DNA of 64,000 bases from positions 2,170,001-2,234,000 of the forward strand of contig OX442316.1 in the NCBI GenBank assembly GCA_949358305.1, written 5' to 3'. This document shows, one piece after another, positions 21,329 through 33,300 of this stretch. The position numbers and the translations under genes are program-made. Under the pieces are notes generated by a model that saw only the letters and a program-made list of their open reading frames with translations, had not been told where the DNA came from and searched no databases. Every line of letters starts with the position of its first letter. The first letter of the stretch is position 1. The DNA is from Strigamia acuminata (lineage: Eukaryota; Arthropoda; Chilopoda; Geophilomorpha; Linotaeniidae).

Positions 21329-24300
21329 ATGATGTGGGATGATCCTTTGGTTAACACTGTTGGGCTGCTATTGGTGGCTGCAACTTTGTGGATTATTAAC
21401 GTCTACTTGAAGACTCCAAAAAATCTACCACCTGGACCCACAGGAGTTCCAATTTTGGGCTACATGCCCTTTTTAGGCAGCAAGCCTCATCTCACCCTCA
21501 CCAAATTAAAGGAAAAATATGGAGACTTATTTACGTGAGTAATTTCAAAACCATTTTGCATTCAAGACATTTTTCACATTCATTTATTACAATTCATATT
21601 TTTTAAGGCTATATTTAAAGTTTGACTAAAAATAAGGAAAATAAATAATTTAAAGCAAATTTTTTGTATTAAATTTGAACCTATTAAAATGCTCTATCAC
21701 TAATCTATTTCTTTAGTTTTCACATTGGACCTGATCGAGTAGTTGTTTTGTCATCATTCAAGCTGATCAAAGAAGCTTTCATTAAACAGGGCAATTGTTT
21801 TCAAGAAAGACCAGAAAGTATTAAGGAGCTACTCAATTGTGATTCACAAACAGGTACATTCAGCTAGTGCAAAAACATAATAATAACATAGAACAAATCC
21901 TAAACAGATCTTCATATGCTACAGTAGGAAAAATAGAACAAATTGTAATCAGTCACAAAATAGTACTGTATCAATGTTATCAGTTCAAAGGGAACAGTTG
22001 CTACTATGCGGCAACATAAGTTAGAACTACTTTGGGAGGGATTGTTTGTTGTGTCCAAGACGACAATAGATCTTTGGAAAATCATGATGTAATGCTCTTT
22101 GGCTCTGCTCACAATAATGTGACGTACTTTGAAATTGCATTGTGCATGGTTTTTCTCAGATGGAAGGGGGGGGGCAACAATTATTTTAAAATACAGGAAA
22201 ATGCAGAAAAAGTGCAATTTTTGTGTTTAACAATGCAATTTTGTGTGAAAAATGCATTTTTGGGTGAAAAAACGGATTTTTGGGTCAAAAAATGCTATTT
22301 TTGGGTCAAAAAATGCTATTTTTGGGTCAAAAATGCAATTTTTGGGTCAAAAAATGCTATTTTTGGGTCAAAAAATGCTATTTTTGGGTCAAAAAATGCT
22401 ATTTTTGGGTCAAAAAATGCTATTTTTGGGTCAAAAAATGTTTTTTTTGGGTCAAAAAATGCTATTTTTGGGTCAAAAAATGCTATTTTTGTGTCAAAAA
22501 ATGCTATTTTTGGGTCAAAAAATGCTATTTTTGGGTCAAAGAGTGCAATTTTTGAGTTAAAAACTCGCAATTTTTGTCAAAATGTAATGTAATTTCCATG
22601 CCACAATGCAAATTTTAACTAAAATATTCAATTCTCACTTAAAAGTACAATATGTAGTTACCTCAAAAAATTAATTTTAAAAGTATATCGTGTAAATTAT
22701 CTGTATTTATCTAAAAAATTTCAAATTGTAAATATTAGGTTGTTATTAATATTCCATCCATATTTCCATTTGGAATGAGAAAATCAAAGTTAAAATTAAA
22801 ATTAAAATTAATTAAATTAAAATTTTCTGAAAACAAATATAAAATTACAAACATAAAAATTACTGCTAAAAATAAATAAAAATAAAAGCAAAAAATTTTT
22901 ACACACACAACAGGATTTGAACCTGTGTGGAAAGATATCTATACTCTTTCCACATTCAAGAGGAGCCCTGGAAGCTTGGCTCCCATTGGCCTAGTCTGAT
23001 TATTCAGAACTGCAGTTGAACTAGTGCTACGAGGAAAAGTAGTTCCCTATGATTTTTTGTCTTTTCCAGAATAATATAAATAATAATAATAATAATTATA
23101 ACAATAATAGAAATAAATAAGTTTTCTATTTTTGGAATAAAGTTTTATGTTGTTTTTAATTAAAATGCAATTTCCAAACACTATGAAACCGATTGCAATG
23201 TATGTACTTCTATTTATATCTGTACGTCTGTATAATGCATTTCTGGTGTTTTGGTTCTTTTTTCTGTGTCAATGCACAAGTGAAATGGCTCGGCCAATAG
23301 GGGCCAAGCTTCCAGGGCTCCTCTTGAATGTGGAAAGTTTAGTCCATTGCTTTAACCACTGGACCACCACTACAAGCTATTGTTGTCTTCATGAAGACAG
23401 TCATGTTGGTGAACAAAGTTCTGATATCATGACATCATTGAATCTCAAATGATGAAATGACATCATTGAATCTCAAATGATGAAATGACATCATTGAATC
23501 TCAAATGATGAAATGACATCATTGAATCTCAAATGATGAAATGACATCATTGAATCTCAAATGATGAAATGACATCATTGAATCTCAAATGATGAAATGA
23601 CATCATTGAATCTCAAATGATGAAATGACATCATTGAATCTCAAATGATGAAATGACATCATTGAATGTCAAATGATAAAATTCAACCTCGATCTTAGAA
23701 CTATTTTTTACCTAGCAACAGTTGTTTACAATATTCCTCCACAAGCCTAATTACTCCCAAAAGTGTACTATCACCTTGGAAAGTGTCCGAATTTAATGTT
23801 TGATTTATTTATTTCTGCCTGTTCATGGCATAAAAACATTTTGGCAGCTTATTTACCTGTTTGAGGTAAATAAATTCCTCAAAAATTTTGGTCATGACCG
23901 AAGAGTCTTATTGGTGCACTCCCCTTGTAAGTCTAGAAATAAAATATGTCCGGGTTTGTCCTTGTGGCTAAAAACAATAAGCTGTCAATCAAGGATCTTT
24001 GGAGAAAACTATTCTCAGGACCTTTCACCGTTGTCCTGAATTCAAAGTTCTCTCTACAAGAACTTGAATCTTGACTAACAAGGAAACCACATGAATAAGT
24101 CATTTTAGATTTTGGCCAAATTTTGGCCAAATGATGTCTAAAGTGAGCTCAATAATTGCCTAAATTTTTAAATCTCCATGGTCAGCTGATTAACCATGGT
24201 AATTATCCCAAATCTGTACTCTTTTTGGGCTCTAGTAGACATTTTGAGTGAAAAGGCTGTGTGTAGGGATATGGTAAACAACTGGTTGCTGAGCAACAAC

Positions 24301-27300
24301 TCCAGGAAAATAGTTCTGGAGCACTAATCCAGAACTATTTTTTCTGGAGTTGTTTTCTGGTCACATGGTCACATCCAGGAATTTTATGACTGTCTTCATG
24401 AAGACAATAATAGTTTGTAGTGGTGGTCCAGTAGTTAAGGCAATGGACTAGGAATCTTTCCACACAGGTTCAAATCCTCGTATGTGTGTGAAAATTTTTA
24501 CTTTTATTTTTTAATTTTTTTAGCAGTAATTTTAATGTTTGTAATTTTATGTTTGTTTTTAGAAAACTTTAATTAATTAATTTAACAAACATAAAATTAC
24601 AAACATTAAAATTACTGCCAAAAAAATTAAAAAATAAAAGTAAAAATTTTCACACACACACCAGGATTTGAACCTGTGTGGAAAGATTCCTACTCCATTG
24701 CCTTAACCACTGGACCACCACTACAAACTATTATTGTCTTCATGAAGACAGTCATAAAATTTCTGGATGTGACCATGTGACCAGTGTAGATTCCAATCGC
24801 TTTTAGTTGGTCTTCTTAAAGTCTCTGGCTTCTTTGTAATTTAAGTGTATGTTTTGGAAATAAATCTGCAGCTTGCTTCCACCATGAATTTTGTACACTC
24901 ACTAGGGTTAAACTTTATTGTCTTCAAAAAGATATATACAAAAATGCTCCTATTGGAGCACCACTAATCTGATAATTGGCTTCAGCTGCATTCCTAGAAG
25001 GAGAGCTGAAGCCAGGTCATGTGACAATAATCTAACCCTCTTTAAATAAAAGGTTAATGACACTAAATATAAAAGATAAACATGTTAAAATTGAATATAA
25101 AATATTAAATTGAGTTTTACAGAATAATAAAACAATGGAACATTAAAGGGAGTATATAAAATCAAATAAATGACATTAAAACACTAGAATAATTGGATAA
25201 ACCATACAACACTAAATGCAAGGTTAACAAATATAAATGAAATATAAATGAACAAATGACACTGAATATTACATCAAAACAAATAAAAATACACAATGTT
25301 AAATGTAGAATCAAAGGAAATAAAAATACAAAAATAACAAATAAAATCAACACATTAAAGGGAATGTGAACCTGGAGTAAAACGCCAGTTTTCACACTCC
25401 CCCCGCGCCGATCTCACTTTGAACCTCCAAATGGACCAAACGCTGAATCAGACGCCTCAACTTAGCCCCACCCGAAGTGACAAGCTCACATGATCGGACT
25501 TTGCCATCTCTTCCAACGCGCACTTCAGTGATACGGCCCATCTTCCACTGGAGCCGAGGTCGGCCTTGTTCTTCAACTAACACGACATCGCCTACTTTCA
25601 ATTCGAGGAGTCCCGACTTTCCAGACTGTGTTTTCAAGTCTGTTAGGTATTCTTTTTGCCAACGACTCCAAAAAGAAAGCAGGGTTTTTTGACGATGACG
25701 CCATTGTCGGATAAAGGCTGCTTGTGTCGGCTCGATTTGGTTGATGTAACTAGGGTCCGGCAGGAATGTAACTCTTTCTCCCGTCAAGAAATGGGCAGGA
25801 GTTAAGCTCTCAGGTTCATCGGGCTTCTCATAAACGTAGGTTAGCGGACGATGATTCAACACAGCTTCCACTTGGGTGAGGAGAGTGTTCAATTGAAAAA
25901 AGTTTAATGATGCAGTCCCAATAATTTTCTTCAAGCAGGATTTGACTGTCTTCACCATCCTTTCCCAAAATCCCCCCCACCACGGACTATGTTCAACTAT
26001 AAACTTCCAATTGATCCCCTTGTTGCATAGGTAATTCTTGAACGACTCATCCTTGGTATTGTTCAATAATGCAGCCAATTCTTTGTTGGTACGGCGAAAA
26101 GTTGTCCCGTTGTCGCTATATAACGTCTTTGGTAGTCCACGGCGACTCACAAATCGTTCGAACGCGTCGACAAAATCAGGCGTGTTGAGTGAGGGCACCA
26201 ATTCGAGATGCACCGCTCGGATGTTAGCACAAGTAAACAGTGCAATATATGCCTTTGTTTTGCGCCCTCTAATGTACAGGGGTCCCGCGAAGTCGACTCC
26301 TGTGACCGCAAATGGCTCGCAACGGGTGATTCTGTCAAATGGCAGCAGTCCGGGTGATTCTTGCATCAATTTTCCCTGCACCTTCTTGCACGTGACACAT
26401 CGACTTAACGTTGACTTTAAGGCTCTCCTTGCGGCTGGTGTCCAGTACGACTCTCTAAATTGGGCGAGCGTTGCTGTCAAGCCGCAGTGGAGAACCTGTG
26501 AATGAGAATGCGAAAATATTAATTTGGTCAATTCGCATTTTTGTGGTAACACGATAGGTTGCGTTGCTGTTTGTTCATCTTTGGAGGTTTGTAGTCTGGT
26601 CCTCAGTCTCATCATTCCATTTGCATCGATGAACGGGTTAAGCTGTTGGTCTAAAGACCGTGTTTTTATCGATGAATATGTTTATTCTCTATTGATTTCG
26701 ATGTTACCTTTTATTTAGCGATGTCTCATATGTAATTCCATACTCTTGTCTTGTTCTCATATGATTTATTCTATCACCAAGTGATTTGTTCTCAATTAAT
26801 GCTAATTTCCGGCACCAGAGTGCCACCACCACTGTTATCTGAATCCAACATGGCGGAACACACAGGTGTGTGTCTTCTAGCTATTTCTCCAATGTGTAAT
26901 GTATATTTTCGTTTTATTAAAGTGTATATTTTATTTAAGCTTTGTGTTTATGTTTAAGCACCTTCTGTGCAAGTTTTCCAGCGCATATAAGCGGCATTAG
27001 GCCGCGCGCTTTCACGAAACGAATCGCGAACGTTCGTGCGCGAAGCACGACGCCATTTTGCGTTGCTTCGCACTTTGCAAACACGCTTCCCGTCAGTTAT
27101 TCAACTGATTTCGCGCACTCCTCTGCTACATTGGTAGCAGAGGGTGGTTGCTTGCTATTTTCGAATTATTTCCGCTAATTTTCGACGTGAAATTCGCGAA
27201 ATTTCGCGATTTCCGCGCCGAAATTTTATTTTTGCAGATTTTCGACGATTTCCGGCCGATTTTCGTCCTGTGCACGTTCGCCACGACGCCCGAGACGTTC

Positions 27301-30300
27301 CATCGACGTTTCAAGCGATCTGCATCGTTGATTTGTTTAATTTTGCCCGATTTTCCGCGTCTTTCGCGATTTTCGAGGCAAATTTTCATTTATTTACAGT
27401 TTTTCACACCGGTTTCGTCGTTCGACACTGCTTAGCGAAGAGCGGCAGTTGCAACGAGAAACGAATAGACATTATTCGCGGCTTAGTTCCCCGGAGAACG
27501 GTCGTTATACGCCGATCTGATCAAGAGGAAGAAGAGCCTCGAATTTTCGAGAAGAATTCGGACATTAACGTCCGAATTGCGCTTTTTCCGGTTTTTCGAG
27601 AAAACCGTGCCGTGCCTTCATTTGCACGAGGACTGCAACCGCAGTTGATTCACCTATTTCTCCTATTTTCGCAATTACCTTTGTTAATTTTAAGAGGGGA
27701 TTTTGGTGGGTTTATTAGAATCCTTGGCGCCCTACGCTCGATTCCGAGCACCGCGTCATTGTATTCTGTGGTGAGGCTGAGCCCTGCGCCACCTGACATT
27801 CCCGTGACCCCAGGTGGTCGTAAAGGACGTCAGGGGGACACTCACCACAGGTTATCAGGCAATTGTAGCATTGCCTCCCAATTCGTGGTTTTCCGCCTTG
27901 AAAGTGCTAGTGACGTGCTTCAGTGCAGTGCTCCGATCAAGTGTACCACATCAGTGCCATTCTCTGAGCCTTTGTGTTCTCCGCGTTGTGTTTTGTCTAG
28001 CGATTCACGATGCAAAAAGCAGCAGCTTCGAGTGCTCTAGTTCCGGTCCTCGGTGTCGGAAATTACGAGGACTGGCGGATGGCGATGCAGTTCTTGTTAA
28101 AATCCGAGGGGCTCTGGAGACACGTGACAGAGGCCAAGGAGGCGGAACACATTGCAACCTTGACGCCCAAGGAACTCGATCGTTACATGATAAAAAAGGA
28201 CAAAGCATTAGGGCACATTTACATCCACGTGAGCCCCAGCAAGCGCACAGTTCTTGAGACTTGCAACACGCCAAAGGAGGCGTGGGAGACACTCGCTAAG
28301 ATCTACGCGCCAAGTTCCAGGGCCCGTCAAGCGGCCATGCGCTGGGACTTCTTAAATCTGCAGCTTCAACCCAATGAGGACATGCCAGATTTTATTGCCC
28401 GCGTGGACAATTACGTGCGACAATTAAGGGATGTTAATGAAATTATTAGCCCAATTCATCACGCGTATCAATACTTAAAGTGTTTGCCGCCTGAATACGC
28501 GCAGGCTACCTTCGCGATCTACCATTGGCCAGATCCCCAGTTTACACCGAAGGATGTCGCCGAACAGTTAATTTCCGAACATATGCGCCTTAAATCAACT
28601 GGGCTGCTCGGATCATCTCAATCGTCAGCTCATGCTTCTAAAGGACAATTTCGGCCGCGTAATAAATCTGGTCCACGTGATTTATCAACCGTGAAATGTT
28701 TTAATTGTGATCAATTCGGACATTATGCGAACCGATGTCCACGTCCACCTCGACAAAATCAGAATCAACCCACGGTCACGCTGCAACGTAATTCTCGCAG
28801 CAAGAGTCGCAGGCGTAACAAAAACGCTGCCGCGAAGGTCAATAATACCAGACCCCGTGAAAACTCTCTTCCACATCGAGAGGGGACATTCTTTGTCAAT
28901 GCGCCGCAAGTTGTCCAACGTCCAGTAGCCCATTTCATGCAATCCAATGAATGGATACTGGATTGCGGCGCCACAGACCATGTGTCTCACGTGCGTGCAG
29001 GATTCACCGAATTCACCGATGTGATCCCATTTGACATTGAGTTAGGACAGGGCAAGTCCCAAGTAACGGGCAAAGGAACGGTTCGACTTCTCCTAGCGAT
29101 TGACAAGACGCGATGCACCGTTAATTTGACCAATGTCTTATATGCGCCGAATTTCGAGGCAAACTTGATCTCCGTGTCCAAGATTGATAAAGCTCGACAT
29201 CATATCCACATTTTCAATAGTGAGATTCATGTTTACCAATCGGACATTCGCAGCCCTCTCATCCGTGCAAAGGAGAGAGGTGGTCTTTACTATGTGGACG
29301 GTTTATGTTCGAATCCGACATTTGCGACGACGGTCTCTCCTACGACACAACCGACGATTCCCGCGTCGCCAGCGCAAATGTACGTGACAACCGAAGAAGA
29401 TTTCCCGAACATTCCGAAGCATAGACAGGGAAAAGGGTCGAAACAGCGAGAAATAACGGATTTCCGGATTGAGATGCCAGCTATTGAACATGTAAAGCAA
29501 ATTTCTGTACAACAAGCTCCTCAAACCAATCCGATTCCTCCTCCCATTCCCACGCAAATCCATAATAACCTGACCACTCCTCCATCCTATGCGGGTGCCT
29601 TGCAGTCAATCCCAACGGCAAATCCAACCGCGATTCAGAACGCAAATTCCTTTCCTCCCCTCGGCAATCCGTCTCAATTGAAAAAGAAGGTCATTGCCAA
29701 TCCAGCTTCCGTCAAGGACGCCACCGGCTTATGGCACAGCCGACTCGGCCACCTTCACACCAAGGGAATGAAGTTGTTGGCCGCAAACGACCAAGTCTAC
29801 GGAATGCAACCAGGGGAAGTCAACAGGGAATTGGCCTGCAACGATTGTCGGATCGCCAAATCGATTAGAGCCTCTCACAAGCCCGATCCGAACCCCTCGA
29901 CAACGAAGCCTTTGGACCTCCTCCACATGGATATTTGGGGGCCCGCCCCTATCCCATCGTTTGGAGGAGCGCGTTTCGTCCTTACTGTCATCGACGACGC
30001 GACACGCTATTGCTGGATTATACCGCTAGCGCAGAAATCACAAGTTTTCGCAACCTTCAAGGACTTTGTTGCTCGAGTGGAAAGAATTCAAGACTCTCGA
30101 GTAAAAGCGATTCGGACGGATCGAGGCGGAGAGTTCATGTCAAACGAATTTCTCCGATATCTTCAGGATAAAGGCATTCAAGGGCAACGGACGAACCCGT
30201 CATCGCCACAGATGAATGGCACGGCCGAGCGCATAAACAGGACAATGCTCGACAACGTCCGCGCGATCATTTCGGAAACCAAACTTCCAGATGCGCTCTG

Positions 30301-33300
30301 GGCCGAGCTCGCAGTTACGTTCGGATACATCAAGAACCGGTGCCCTCATTCTCGACTTAATAATCAGGTCCCATACATCCTTTGGCGACAGAGAGCCCTA
30401 TCGTTACGACACCTCCGCAAAGTCGGCTCAAAGTGCTGGGTGCACTACACCGCACCAGGCCGGAAGAAGCTGGATCCCCGGGCCTGGGAGGGGTATTTAG
30501 TCGGCTACGCCACAGGGACCCGTGGATTCAGAATTTGGAACCCAACTGACAACAAAGTCTACGAGTCGATTCATGTCAAAGTCGATGAACGCCAATCCTA
30601 TCGGAAATCGATAGGTGTGTGTCTTCTAGCTATTTCTCCAATGTGTAATGTATATTTTCGTTTTATTAAAGTGTATATTTTATTTAAGCTTTGTGTTTAT
30701 GTTTAAGCACCTTCTGTGCAAGTTTTCCAGCGCATATAAGCGGCATTAGGCCGCGCGCTTTCACGAAACGAATCGCGAACGTTCGTGCGCGAAGCACGAC
30801 GCCATTTTGCGTTGCTTCGCACTTTGCAAACACGCTTCCCGTCAGTTATTCAACTGATTTCGCGCACTCCTCTGCTACATAAGCAGCTTTAATTTGGATG
30901 CTGCCATCAATGGTTTCCCCTCGGTCAGTTGCTTCATTTCTGCGGCGTAGTGTTGCCGTTGTGAAGCGATGATCAATTTTTGCTTTGCCGTCACGAGTTC
31001 CTCTGCATTCAAAACCCCTTGTTGACGGTGTCCGCTGTCGGCTTTTTGTTTTGAGTTGTGTGCGAAACGATAGCACCAGGCCCACACTCGACACGTGCGT
31101 AAGTACGACCTAGAAATTGGAAATGCAATGTTTTGATTATTTTTTTGTTGAACTGCATTCGCGTGGGTTTCTCCGCTTGGCTCCTCGTGTTCGTCAGCCT
31201 CGCTGTCCAATTCGTCTGGGTCTATGGTTAATTCCATCTTATTATTTGGCCAGTTCTCTTGTTCTTCACTTAGCCATTTTGGTCCTTTCCACCACAATTC
31301 GTCATTTGTTAGTTCCGCTGCATCAATGCCTCTTGTCAGTCGGTCGGCTGGATTTTCCGGGCCCGCGACGTGTTTCCATGCTTTTACGTGTGACTTTTCT
31401 CTAATTTCGATTGTCCGGTTGTTTATAAACGTTGGTGGCCGCTTGGATGTGTTTGTTATCCAATGCAGGCAAATCTGACTGTTGGTCCAGTAATGGTATC
31501 GGTTACAGTCCATCACCTCCTTCAATTGGTCTCTGAGGCGTACTGCAAGAAGGGCACCCATTAATTCTAGTTTGGGCAGCGTCAACTGTTTCACCGGGGC
31601 TACTCTAGATTTAGAAAATAGAAAATTTGTCGTGATTAGATTTTCTTCTTTTCGGCGCACGTAAGCCACCGCTCCGTAAGCTTTCGGGCTGGCATCGCAA
31701 AATATGTGGATTTCATTTTCTTGACGTGGTTTGAACCCAATCCATCTTGGCAGTTGTATTTCTCTCAATTTGGGGACTTGATTCGCCCATTTTTTCCAAG
31801 TTTCTTGCATTTCTTCATTTAATTTCTCGTCCCACTTCAGGTTTCTTAGCCACAAGGTTTGGAAAAAAATCTTTGGTAATGGTAAATGGACTTGCGAATC
31901 CCAATGGATCGAAAATTTGTGCAGTCATGCGGATGACTTCTCGTTTAGTGATTTGGTTGGTTTTGACGTCGTCTGTAGCTTCAACAGCGAGGCCTATTTG
32001 GTCTGTGTTTGGACTCCATCGCAATCCCAAAACTTTGGTTTCGTCATCGTTCATCAGATCGCAGTCGGATGGGACTTCTTGTCGCATTATTGCTCGCAAT
32101 TTGGTCGAATTTGTCTGCCATTTTACGAACTCCATTCCCGCTGCGGCCATGATGATGCGCGCTTGTCGAAAAATTTCTTCCGCCTTTTTCTCATTGTCCA
32201 GTGAGGAAATCAAATCGTCCATATAGAGAAACTGATGTATAAATTCGACAGCTTGTGGAAATTCGTCCTTAAACTTCTCCAGGTGGTGCTTTATGGTCGC
32301 ACTCAGCAGGAATGGGCTGGGGGCAGCGCCAAACAGCACTCGAGTTTGTCTCATAATCCTGATTATTGCTTGTCCAATTCCGTCCCACATCTCATCAATC
32401 CAAAAAAAACGAGTTGCATCGCGATCCCTCATGGCAATCTCTATTTGAAGAAATGCTTTCTTGATATCGGCTATTAATGCAAACTCATGAGTTCGAAACT
32501 TCAGCAAAATAAAAATCAAAGATGGGAGTAAATTGGCTCCCTTTGATAAACAGTCATTTAGAGACAATTGGCCCTTTTTATGTGAAGAAGCGTCGAATAC
32601 TATTCGCAATTTGGTCGTCACTCGCTCTTCCTTGACCACAGGCCTATGTGGCATGTAGTAGACTGGACCAGGAGCTTCGCCCTTTGGCACCTCTTCAACA
32701 ATGTTTTGCTCGATCTGCTCATCAATGACTTTTTTATATTCGAGATATAAATTGGGCTGCTTACGGAACCGTCGCACCAGGTTGAGAAATCTCTGCTCGG
32801 CGATTTGATAATTGTCAGCAAGCTCCTCCGGATTCACGGTCCACGGCAGCTGGACGGAATAATGGCTCCCTGTCCAGTTGATGGTTTGGTTAAATTTTTT
32901 GACTATTTCCTCATCTCCCGTGGCGGTCATGGATTCATGCTGCACCCCAATCGATTCGAGCTCCCAAAAATTTCGTAACAAGTCATCTGTGGAAGGGACA
33001 ATGGTTATTTTGTTGGCCTGTGTCGGCGACGCGACGAGTTGCGTCCCCTGCGTCGTTTGTCCGTGCAATGTCCATCCCAAAATCGTGTTCACAGCAGCCA
33101 AATTTTCGTCGATAAATTTGGATTGACCCGTGGTGATTTTGTTGTAATGATCCACGCCAAGCAGAATGTCTACTTCGCTCGAATGCAAGGCGGCCTGTCT
33201 GCAGTTCACTTGGATTCCCAAGTCTTTTAATTTGCTGCTTAACTGGGGGGTCGGAATTTCAGTTGGAGTGGTCGTGCTTCGTGGAGTTTTAATTGCGTCG

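Larger units (their letters stand above)
26644..30879 (+). mobile_element. Copia retrotransposon, internal deletion derivative (TSD TAAGC)
   Basis: The 4236-bp element sits in the BEL integrase region in the opposite orientation. TAAGC flanks it at 26639-26643 and 30880-30884. The 5' LTR (26644-27130) is full length. The 3' LTR is only the last 267 bp (30613-30879) and is identical to 26864-27130. A deletion removed the reverse transcriptase, RNase H, purine tract and first 220 bp of the 3' LTR. Confidence 0.96.

Noticed and set aside
22032-22592. 186-codon frame with repeated NAIFGSK peptide
   Set aside because: Same minisatellite artefact in an intron of P450-3.
23436-23685. CRISPR-like regular repeats
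   Set aside because: Repeats are directly adjacent with no spacers, in a eukaryotic intron; it is a minisatellite.
24418-24724. Two functional tRNA-Ser genes
   Set aside because: A and B boxes are good, but the anticodon arm and acceptor stem do not pair. They are tRNA-like promoter modules within a foldback element.
25162-25395. 77-codon hydrophobic frame (also at 35324-35557)
   Set aside because: It lies wholly in the BEL LTR and is present in both LTR copies; likely chance.
27144-28040. 298-codon gene in the Copia leader
   Set aside because: No recognisable domain, overlaps gag out of frame, and lies in the untranslated leader of a retroelement.
31840-31870. Programmed -1 frameshift between BEL reverse transcriptase and RNase H
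   Set aside because: BEL elements normally have one continuous frame there. A homopolymer indel is the simpler explanation.
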